DNA from: Xanthoparmelia taractica
Lineage: Eukaryota > Ascomycota > Lecanoromycetes > Lecanorales > Parmeliaceae
Assembly (NCBI GenBank): GCA_033085395.1
Contig: JANQBS010000229.1
Coordinates: 1-62,013 of the forward strand
Reading direction: 5' to 3'
Length of the DNA stretch: 62,013 nt
The translations under genes were made by a program, and so were the position numbers. The notes beneath the pieces are model-generated. The model saw nothing but the letters and a program-made list of their open reading frames with translations. It ran no database searches and was not told the DNA's origin. Positions 45,975 through 55,716 of this stretch are shown here, one piece after another. Position 1 is the first letter of the stretch; the number at the start of each line of letters is the position of its first letter.

Positions 45975-46550
45975 TCACTTGCCCTGCTTCGTCGGTCCCT
46001 TGATCTTCGGATACAGCCTCATGATATGGTAATTGATGGTGTTCTTCTTGCCCGTCTTCTCTCTCTAAATTCGGCCCAAACGCACAGCAACGCACGGATT
46101 AGCAAATCTTCCCTTGAATATATGTTTGCTTACTCGGTGCTGTTCGCAGGGTCCTGATTTGAGTTTGGGGGGTTGGGGGGGAAGAGAAGAAAAGGAAAGG
46201 GAAGAGAGGAAACGTACCGGCGCATCCATACAAGCTCTCAGTGACTGCTCCAGGTGCTGACAGCCCACCGCTGCGTTATTGCCCGAGGATGCCCAACATG
46301 CTGTTAATTACGTAGAAGAGATATCAGCATCGAGTCGCTTTCCCACACTTCTTCACATGGAATACAAGGGAAGGAAGGAAGAAAGGAATTAAGGGAGGAA
46401 GAAAGAAAGAAAGCAGTATTTACCGAGTACAGAAGTCATGATGCCGACGCAGGGGTTTTCGCCGGGTCGATTTGGTCGTCGGACACGGAGTTTGGGGAGG
46501 GGAGGGAGGCGGGGAGGGGCGAGCTTTGTGCTGCCGCTTTTGGGAGGCAT
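45975..46550 (-). CDS. MRP10: Mitochondrial small ribosomal subunit protein Mrp10 (mS37), CHCH domain
   Basis: Built from three short minus-strand exons: 46550-46424, 46300-46218 and 46064-45975 (introns 123 and 153 nt), giving 99 residues. Each exon is small and the conserved pieces lie in different frames, so no long open frame reveals the gene. Mrp10 is a component of the mitochondrial ribosome small subunit and is imported through the Mia40 pathway. The N-terminus has the basic Pro-rich LPPLPKLRVRRPNR typical of the family. A perfect twin CX9C pair follows: Cys34/Cys44 (across intron 1) and Cys56/Cys66 in GCQHLEQSLRACMDAP. The C-terminus is KKNTINYHIMRLYPKIKGP. The second acceptor could be a few bases downstream, removing Arg-Glu. 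It is divergent to the KEN-box gene, with 408 bp between starts. Confidence 0.94.
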
Positions 46551-46958
46551 GGTTATGACGGGGGAGCTTTTTTTGCACGCTCGCTGGGGGGTTTGGGGAT
46601 GTTATCGTTGATGCATCGAGCCTGAGGGCGTTGCTTTTCGTTCTTTAGCAGGGCTTGTGGTCGATAAGATATTGGCGAATCGGCATCGACATATATGCCA
46701 AGCCGCTAGTGGCTCATAGGGCTGCGCAATGTTTACTTTTCTGCCGCAGCTTCGACTGCTTCTCCGTTCGTGTTGCATGGCTGTTGGATTTTTTATATTG
46801 TATTCCTACGGCCGATGGTACATTTCTACGAATAAGTACTGTTATTGATTCAGTGAGCGAGCACATCTTACTGTTAATTGTGATTAAATCATCATGACTG
46901 ACCCGGGAGCGCTTTCCTCCTGGTGGGTTGCTCCTTCCACATCTTTCCGTCGCCAGCA
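46551..46958. promoter_or_regulatory. Divergent promoter region of MRP10 and the KEN-box gene
   Basis: 408 bases between two oppositely oriented start codons, so it must hold both promoters. The inferred role rests on position only; no specific factor site is claimed. Confidence 0.6.
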
Positions 46959-49592
46959 ATGTCCTTCTCGACCGGCTCTCGTGCTAAAATATGCTCTACG
47001 CTTAGGAATCCCGCAGAAGGCATCTTCTGCCTCAACGACGAAGCTCCCAAACCGCGACCACGGGCGTGGGAACGCGCACCCAAATCCCCCGTGCTAGCTC
47101 GTCACCATGGGCGCAAGGTGTGGAAGCGGCATGAGGCTCCCGCCAAATCGAAGACGAAAGATGCATCGCGGGATGCTGAGCAGAGTCGGCGAGCACTGGG
47201 CGACGCTACTAATACCCCGAGGCCTGTGAAGCGTCTGCGACTGAAGGATGCGCCGAAGGTTGAGAACAATGGGAAGGAAAATAAAGCGGCTCCGTACTTT
47301 GCTACGTTGCGTGATAAGGAGAACTCAGGCACCCCAAGGCGTGAGTGTTGCCGATATTTGTATTTGTGAATGCTGGGGACTGATAGGTGGTACTCTACAG
47401 GCAAACAAGCGAGTAGGAAGAGCCTCAAGCCGGATAATGCAGGTGTCAAAACACGAAGTGCTAGTGACAATACTCAGAGCATCGTCGATGAGTCTAAGGA
47501 TGCCGTACAAGATGATACACTGCGGGCTCGAGAAAGCCTGGCCTTGGAGGATGTCCATGAGCTTTTGAACTGCGGTAATGATGCTGCAAATGCAGGAGAG
47601 GTTGCAGCCACAGGTTCACCCGAACAATTGGACGAAGTACCAGAGGATGATATAGTCATTGAGACTCAAGACGCAACACCATCCGAAATAACTACCACTG
47701 ATCAAGCTACACCAACGGATGAGGGGTCTGTTAATAGTGAAGCCGTGACCTTGTCCGAGGTAGTCACCGTTACTGATGAAGCTACCAAAACGGACAATGA
47801 CGTTGCCATCACACCGGCGGTCTATGGGGACGCACAAAACGTACTTATGGATTTCGATGCAAAATCAGCAGCAACTATCACTGTTCCTTGCCCATGCCGT
47901 CACGAAGCGATGATGACTGCCGAGGGAGCTATACCGGTTGAGAACGCAAGTAGTTTGTCGTCAGGTGCAAAACCCTTTCCCAGCGTACCTGCAGCTTTGT
48001 CGATTGGCAATGGGGGTGTCCCACTGTCGGCGTTGAAGAAGACGCCGAAAGCATTGACTGAAGGAAGGCTGGTTTTGGAACAGCCAAATCTTGACTTGTC
48101 AATAAAGCGAAGCGCTAATCCAAGTACACCAAGGCGTGCAAGCCCTAGGAAGAAGTCCAAGTTGCTATCACCGCATGCAATGACAACTCCTGGGGTTACC
48201 TCAAAGCTACTGCTTTCTGCGGGATCACTGCAGCCAGATTACCCAGGTGAAACTCCGCAGATAGGAACCAGTCTTCTCAGAAGGGAAAGTTTGCGGCGAA
48301 AAGAGAGCCCTAGCAAGAAAAGAGATGCACGAAAGAGCAAGACCCCAAAGAAGAGGGATACCCTACAGCGTCGAGACACTTTGCAAGAAAGAGAGATTCT
48401 GCAAAGGGTCATCGCTGAGTCCACGGCAGATCACAGCGATGAGAATCTGGATGCTCTGCCCGTTGAAACTGGCTCTCTTCCAAGCAACAGCTCTGCACCT
48501 GGAGCCGAAGAAAATATCAGAGACTACGCTCATGCTAGCTCAGAGCCCTTTTTTTGTGAGGAACAACCCAATTTGGGCATTATTGCAACTGCGGAAGCTG
48601 TTTGGCCTGCTGTCGATGAGACCAATATCGAGAAGGATATGCATAGAGCCATGGAAGCCATCGAGGTCTACGAGCATCCAGGTATTGCTGACGCAAGCCA
48701 GCCTCTGCTCGATGCTACTCTGGGGGACAGCCAGGAGGTGGAGGCCATGGACAAGGCCAATGAAGTCCTTGCAAAGACAGAAATTGACGACGTGTCGCAT
48801 GCAACGGACATCAAAGAACGGACGCCCAATCAGAAGACGCGATCAGGAGCCCGCTTTAGTGACGACACTAGCATGCTCAAAGACTTCCTTAATCGCGCAC
48901 AAGCTAGGAAAGCTGCACAGAAGCCTCTGTTATCAGCGCCAGATGCTGCGATATCGCAACATTCTCCACGTCGTTCCCCACGGAAGATGCTCGGATCTCA
49001 AGATGGCCAGGGCTCACGGCCACAGAAGGCGCGAAACATCGCTAATCGACCGAATACTCCACCCAGCAAGCCGAAGACGGAGGCATTCGATTCCGATGAC
49101 GGCGAAGAGCAGACTGCAGAGCCTGCGTCGTGCAGACGCAGTGCGAGGACTCGTTTACCTGCACCATCGAAGGCTCTTGCAAGCGCGCCTAGCTTTATTC
49201 CTGTGCGAAGAGCAGATGGGACTGATCCTGTTGTATTGCAGAAGTCACAGGCCCAGGAACTGGCAGTAACGACACGCGCAAACACTCGACGAAATAAGGG
49301 TCAATCGAAGCCGCCTCTTTTGGCTTTGCAGGATCTCCCCGCAGAAAGTGCAGATCTGGCAAGTACGGGTCGACCGGGAGCAGAGAAAGGGAAATCGGTG
49401 GCGTGGGCCGAGAGACTGGCATCTTACCGGGACGCGAAAGGGGAAGCAGATGAGGTAGAGGAGAGGCGACCGAAAGTGCGTAGGGTGAGAGGACTGGGTG
49501 CGGTGAATGGGACGCCGGCAGCCAAAAGGACGACAGCGGTTGTGAGTAGTTCGAATGGGACACCAGCGCCTAAAGGTCGAGGGAAAGTGTGA
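46959..49592 (+). CDS. Basic Ser/Thr-rich protein with two KEN boxes, probably nuclear, unknown function
   Basis: Exons 46959-47340 and 47401-49592 (intron 60 nt), giving 857 residues. The frame opens upstream only at a GTG, so the ATG at 46959 is chosen. I do not recognise a named family. Two KEN motifs, the degron read by the APC/C with Cdh1, lie at residues 106-108 and 120-122 in a basic Pro/Thr context just before the intron. There are several basic nuclear-localisation-like patches (RPVKRLRLK, SPRKKSK) and a charged repeat of KRDTLQRRDTLQERE type near residue 320. SPRR/SPRK Cdk-like sites also occur. Towards the C-terminus come a conserved-looking helix DFLNRAQARKAAQK and a WAERLASYR segment. 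Together these suggest a cell-cycle-regulated chromosome or nuclear protein; this is inference. Confidence 0.88.
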
Positions 49593-50670
49593 TGAGGAGC
49601 TGGGGCCATTTTGGATGGAATCCCGGGGTTGTGTAGCCCTTTCGGGCGTAGATTAAAGGCAGGCAGCGGGGGTAAAATGGCAGACTACCCTATAATGGAG
49701 ATGGGTGGAAGATATGCGAGCCTATGAGTGTTCAGTCAAGTAGATGAAACGATTTTATGCTTCCTATTGAGTTTCTGTTATGGTCTTTTGTGGAACGCTT
49801 GCATACAGCTACCCCGGATTCATGGTCCCATGACATGACAGCTGCAGTCAAAAAGCTGCACAGACGATGAACATGGGTCTGAGCGTCTTCTTTTCCCCAG
49901 GTTGGTTTTTGGATGATTTGATCGATCCGGTTAGAACGAGACGGGTTTTCTTGTCTCCGTGACCCTAACTAAGCGCAGGGCAAGAGTTTGCCTCTCTCTT
50001 CCCCACCCTTTCAGTATGTCCTGAGGGTTACACGAATACTTGTACGTGTAGAAAGAAGACGTCCCTTGGGATATTGAAACAGTATTCATTCTATCTGTCT
50101 GTCTGATGAATTGCGAGAAAAAGCTCGTCGTTGGCACGTGGGTGAACGATGAGTCTTCCCGAGTTCTTATTATGTCAGAACGAGGCAACTTTGACATCAA
50201 ACAACAACCATACGAGTCATCCAAGACAAGGGACGGGATGATGCAACATCCAATCAACATGACTGCATCTTGCAAAGCTTGTCCCACTTCCTCCAACATC
50301 CGTTCGCCTCACAATCAAATCATTCCCATCTGTTGAAGGAAAGGAATTCTTCTTCTACCATCAGAGTAGCTACGGGAGGATACTCTCCTTCTCCCATTGC
50401 TCGTAACCTGTCTCTACAAACCAGAAAAGTGCTTAATACCTAATACCTAATACCTCATACCCCTCAGCAACAAGAAGAAGCTTCTACGATAACTATTACT
50501 TAATTGTGTACTACAGTTTCTCAATAATACATATACTCATTATTGTCTCTACAACCAACAAATATTGAGTACTGCAAAGCTCTTGTCGCGTCTCCCGCTA
50601 CTTCTACTCTACATCTCATTTTGACCCCGGATCTTTAAAAACACCGAAGCCAAAGACCTTTCAACACAGC
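49593..50670. other. Intergenic DNA before the F-box/LRR gene
   Basis: About 1.1 kb without a gene. A short TAATACC tandem repeat lies at about 50432-50459. The last 300 bases are AT- and pyrimidine-rich and are probably promoter and leader. Confidence 0.55.
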
Positions 50671-52841
50671 ATGCCCTCGATCCTCTCATCTTACCGCGAG
50701 ACAGAGCCGACAAACTCTACGACCACAAGTCGATACTCGCCAGCAGACTTCCCCAGACTCACCAATAGAACCAGCTCATCTCCTCCAGACTTTGCGCATG
50801 AGCCTCATGCTGCAGAATGCATTAACAACGGCCGGACCGCTAACACTGCCGACAAGCGCGCCATATCTTCGCAAGATGCTTCCCATTCACACCACAAAGC
50901 GCAACGCTCAACACGTAACCGTGACATAACAAAAAGCTCATGGTCTGCAGTCAAGGAGGAAAAGGGGGGTAAGTCGCAAGCGTTCCAACATCCACATTCG
51001 CCGTTTGCCTTGCTATTACCTAAAAATCTTATACTGACCGCCCGTCATGAGGTCAGGCATAGCACAGTCCTTCTTTGAGTCCGTCAATAATGCCTCCCTG
51101 CCTACCTCTCCAGACGCCGTGCATAGAGTCGGCAGTCCTACCAGTGCCGGCTCCTGCGACTGCTGCTGCCGGTGCGGCAGGAGTCCCAAATGGCAGCCCG
51201 GCGGACCTGGACGCAAGCGTAGGAGCAAGAGCTATACCGCCTTAAGGACTGGGATCTCTGAGTTGTCGGGTTGGGACTTGGAGACCCCGAGGCGTCAGGA
51301 GCCCGCGGAGATCCACGTCGAGAAATCATACGGTCCTGGCGAGGCACCAATTGAGAGGCTGCCGGTCGAAGTGCTCGGTGAGTTTTCGGAATTTAGCATT
51401 GCACGTGGCCGCACTGACCAGAGCAGACGAAATAATCGCCCAGCTTGCCGTCGACATCCCTCCAGCTGGCTATGGCCCACGAAACGTCGATCTTGTGGCG
51501 TGTCTGTTGACCTCGAAGACCTTCCATGTTGCTACCATCAACACGCTCTACAGCCAGATTACCCTTCCCCACTCCTCGGTCTTCGCCAAGTTCCTGCATC
51601 ACATCTCCGAGTACCCTGGTTTGGGAACGATTGTGAGACGGCTGGACCTCTCTCATACCACTTCCGTCGGGCTTGGCCGCAGCCGGCAGACAAATGCTGA
51701 AGTGCAAAATCTCACCTCGAAGACGCTTCTCAAATGTCTCGAACTCATCCCAGCAGTCCAAGAGGTTCTGTTACAAGAAAATTTGGACGATGACATTAAT
51801 GGGAATGTGCTCAGAAAATTGTTCTTCGGCCTGCCCAAACTTCGAGCCATTGACTTTTGCGCTTCAGCGTCTTCATCATTCGTGGACGCTTTTACGTCCA
51901 CCTTGACTACTCTAATTGATAGCCCGTCTACGATGCTCAACATCCGCCGCTTGGGTGTTCACGAATGTTTCACTCTCCCAAGCTCAGCGTTTGAGACACT
52001 CCTCCCACACCTACCGCATCTCACCCACCTGGACGTCTCTCACACCCGCATCACGGACGAAGCTTTGATGTCGCTGCCAGCGTCGGCAATTTTATCACAT
52101 CTCAACCTTGGTCGCTGCATCAACATCACCGGAGAAGGTGTGGTGGATTTCCTAACCACTCATCCTGCCGCCAGACGTCTGGTCTATCTCAACCTTTCCT
52201 GCGACATCTCTCGTTATCGTTTACTTTCGGATGTTGACGTCGATCGTCTTCTTCCCGCACTACCATCCAGCCTGCGCTCTCTGAACCTTAATGGCGCCCA
52301 GATCCACCCACGGCACATCCCTCAGCTCATGCCTTTGACGAAACACGTCGAAGAGCTGGGCCTTGCCTGTGCCAACCTCACCGTTGCTGACGTCAATGTC
52401 CTGTTCCGCCAGCCCGGTCCCTCTCCCACGGGTTCTGACGGACAGCAGCAGCCTTGGGTGCGCCCAGCGCTTCACTATCTCGATCTGACTGCCATTCCTG
52501 CTATCACGCAATCGACTCTCTTCAACACTCCGGCTCCAACCAATGTCCTCCTTACGCCCGCCACACTCCCGCTCGAAGTCATTGAGTTGGGAGACAAAGC
52601 CATCTCCTCGCTTCGGGAGTGCAGAAACACCAACAAGCGTCTTGGCTGGGTCGTCAAAGAGCTGGGAAGACGTGGTTGGTATGTTAGGGAACCAATACCT
52701 GGCGCGAGTGGTAACGGACCTGGAGCGACTACCGGGAGGAGAAGCTGGAAGATGGGAGCGATGTGGTGGGGCATGAGAAAGGTGCCCGTGGCGTGGGGCG
52801 AGGTCGGAGGATTGTATGGGCATTACATGTTCAAAAAATAA
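50671..52841 (+). CDS. F-box / leucine-rich-repeat protein
   Basis: Exons 50671-50968, 51057-51377 and 51427-52841 (introns 88 and 49 nt), giving 677 residues. The N-terminal ~190 residues are disordered and Ser/Thr-rich with a Cys cluster (CDCCCRCG). The F-box begins IERLPVEVLDEIIAQL (about residues 200-215) and is completed across intron 2. Leucine-rich repeats follow: LTHLDVSHTRITDEALMSL, LSHLNLGRCINITGEGVVDF, RSLNLNGAQIHPRHIPQL. The C-terminal segment is Trp/Gly-rich and ends YGHYMFKK. By family it is a likely substrate receptor of an SCF ubiquitin ligase; the substrate is unknown. Splice joins are supported by phase and by restoration of the F-box core. Confidence 0.92.
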
Positions 52842-54812
52842 GGAGTTTGTTTTCTGGGGGGGAATAGATGCGGGATGATCAAACATTTTCATGGGGACAA
52901 AAGTTCTATACCCTTTCCGCTCGTTTGGCGTGTTTGTGGAAAAGTTGGCCTGGATGGCAAAGGACAGGGACAAGGACAAAAAGCAAGCCAGGCGCATCGG
53001 CTGTACATATAGTAACAGCGAGTTTCCTTTCGGTCTTTCGGTCTGGACTAATATTTGGTTTTTACTGTGTGGTTGATGGGCCAAGGTATTGTGCGCGGCG
53101 CGAAAAACGGGCGGTCTGAAAAAAGCGAATGCTTGAATGTAGATAATGGTCATTAATTGCATGCAAGATTGATTCTTCTTTTTCCCTGTGTCAGGCCAAT
53201 GTTCTATCTACTTTTCCTCCACAACTACTTTAAAATGAACCGGAGTCGTTCACTTCTAATTTCTTCTCCATATCATCCATCTACAACACCCTAAAATCCC
53301 AATTGCTCCCCCATGACAAAATCCCCTTCACCCAAATCACGCTTCTCCAGCGCACCAACCAAATCCAACCCAATACAGCGAATGCACTAAATATACTGCT
53401 TTTTCATCTACTACTACTACTAACACCCCGAAACCCCCCCTTCCCCCCGTTCCCTCTCCCATTCACAAGCTGCGAATTGGGGGATCGTATAGGGAAGGTT
53501 GGGAGGGAGGGAGGGAGGGATCATATAGAGAGAGAGGGAGAGAGAGAGGGAGGGGGATGTGCGGTTGGACTTGATGGCCAGATAAATTTAGCTGGGGTAG
53601 GTTGGTAGGGTAGGTAGGTGAGTAAGGTAAGGTGAGGTGAGGTGAGGTAAGGTAAGTAGGGAGGGAGAGAGGAAGGGAGGGAGGGAGTTGGGTAAGTATG
53701 GTGGGGTTTTAATGGGTGGGTGGGCAGGTAGGTAGGTAAGGTGGGTATGGTAGGTAAGTAACGGAGGGAGGGAGGGAGGGATCGAATAGATAGAGCAGGC
53801 AGGGAGGAGGGAGGGAGGTAGGTGAGGTAGGCTTTGGATAGGTCGGTAAGGTAAGGTAAGGTAGATTGATGGATGGATATGGGGGGAAGGTGAGGTAAGG
53901 TGGGTGTTGCATGGATGGATGGATAGATATGGGGGAGGGCGATGCTGTGTCCGAGAAGGAAGGGGATAGAGAGGATAGAGGGGGAAGGGGAAGGGGAAGG
54001 GGAGAGGCGTGCGAGGAAGGAGAGGGAGAAGAGTGGGGAGGAGAAAGAGAGAAAGGAAGGCCGGTTGTGGGGGAGTTGGGGGAAGGGTTTGTATGAGATA
54101 TTGTCTCTTTTACTGTGCTGATGAGAGAGAGAAGGATGGAAGGGTGGAAGGGTGGAAGGGTACAACTTTTTCGTTCAGAGAAAGGGAGGGAGGGAGGAAG
54201 AGAAGAAGGAGAAGTGGTGATTCTAGAGGAGATAGATAGGGGATAAATACGGTAAGCGCCGATTTATATCTGTTCGCCTCTAGGGGGATCTCTGAATCTA
54301 CATATATATCTCTAGGCTTGAAGAGGGGATTTTGAGAGCGTGGGATAAGTAACTGGTAGATGATTTATTTACTGATTGCTGGCGCCCTTGGGGTTCAGAG
54401 CATATGCTGGCTGTTGTGAATGCGGCCCGGAGGACTCTGCGCTCGATGGCGATACTCGTAAATTAGCTAGCTAGCTGAAATAAGAAGTGGGACTGCGCTG
54501 AAGGCCTGACGCCTGTTTTGCAGTACAGCTGATACTACCTGTTATCCTCATCATCAACCTGCCTTTGTACTCATATCTACCCTGCCTGTCTCCTCACAGT
54601 CGTTGTTGAACAAAGAAAAACGGGTGCGTCTTGATTCCACTTGATACACTGACAGGGTTGGACTGATAGACCGGTTTTTCCACGGGGACCGCCCGGAGTA
54701 CATTCACCATTGCTCTTTTCCTTCACATTTTATGAACAATGAGGCCTTGTTTGGCCTCTCTCTTTGCTGTGCAGACGAATGGATGCCTTGTGCGGGACAC
54801 TGCTATGGTCTG
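52842..54812. other. 2 kb convergent intergenic region with G-rich island
   Basis: The left part (52842-53480) contains the 3' flank of the F-box/LRR gene. The rest is the purine-rich island described separately, followed by about 570 bases of ordinary sequence with no gene. Frames such as 53521-54165 minus are Pro/Ser/Leu translations of the C-rich strand. Confidence 0.6.
53480..54240 (+). repeat. G-rich GGTAAG/GGTAGG/(GGGA)n island
   Basis: Imperfect GGTAAG, GGTAGG and GGTGAG units (densest at 53595-53760 and 53815-53900), interspersed with GGGA tetramer runs and (GGAT)n. The G-rich strand is the + strand, as in the islands at 4.6 and 15 kb. It sits between converging genes. Confidence 0.85.
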
Positions 54813-55716
54813 TCAACAGGCTTGATTTGATCGGAGGCTTCGCTGCCTCTTCTTCGCTGCCTGTTCTGCCCTTCCGGTAGATCCGTCGACTTTCGTGGTC
54901 GTAGTCGTGCGCAGCTTTAGTTTTACTATCATATGCTTTTGCCTCTTTGCATTGTTCCGTTCCCCGCTATCTGTGGAGAGCTTGCGCTTCTTCCCCTCTT
55001 GCTCTTTCTCTTCGCCGTCAGCGCTCTGTGCTTCTTCTTCCATAGTTTTCATCTCCGCTTCAGCCATCTTGAAAGCCTGGTGTAAGCTCACTGAATGGTG
55101 GTAAATGTGCTGCTGGTACAACCGAAGCCGCAGCATCTTGCTGGAAATACCTATACAGAACATACTGACTGCAATGGTACGCAAGGATATTTCCGATGGC
55201 GTCAGGGCATCATTCATACCATCGCGACCGTGCATAGCAAGCAACAGATCTCGAGCGCGTCCATAGTACTGCTCTAGATCTTCACTACTCCCTTGCCTCA
55301 GCCCTGCTAGGCGGCCCAGCGGTGTCAATCTAAGGAGGTTGTGCGCTTCATCTTCTGTGAGCTTGAAGCGGTCGCTAAGAGCCCTGCAGAAAGCATCAAT
55401 TTCGGACTCAGTCGCTGACCCCATGTAGCCTTTATATATGAGAATCCTGAGACTCGGAGTGTTCAGGATCCACCGAGCGGCCTCACCCTCGAGATGACGG
55501 TCGATGTGCTGCAGATACATGGATGGCGAAGATCCTTTTTCGCGGTGGCGGTCCATGTCAGCGAGCCAGAGCGAAGCGCTCTTGCCGTACTCTCCATCCA
55601 GGCCGTTGAACTTCATATCGTATCCGCATTCCTGGACTCGGTCGGGTTGTGAATCTGCTATGGTAACTATCAGTTCATCTGAGTCAGTCGATGAATTGCC
55701 TTTAATACGCACCCAT
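54813..55716 (-). CDS. Retrotransposon gag-like protein, spliced and possibly domesticated
   Basis: Proposed exons on the minus strand are 55716-55713 (ATGG only) and 55657-54813, with a 55-nt intron (GTGCGT donor, ACTGAC branch, ATAG acceptor), giving 282 residues starting MADSQPDRVQ. Without this intron the frame has only a GTG at its head. Capsid-like features: FNGLDGEYGKSASLWLADMD and YLQHIDRHLEGEAARW near the N-terminus, then LRQGSSEDLEQYYGRARDLL, the pattern of a gag capsid helix region. The tail is acidic, then Lys/Arg-rich (GKKRKLST, NNAKRQKH), with no CCHC zinc knuckle. No protease, reverse transcriptase, integrase or LTR was seen nearby. It could be a stand-alone host gene derived from gag or the remnant of a degraded element. 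Confidence 0.65.

Noticed and set aside
53521..54165. 214-codon Pro/Ser-rich minus frame, and a similar one at 15157-15714
   Set aside because: These are translations of C-rich simple repeats, compositionally biased with no conserved motif.
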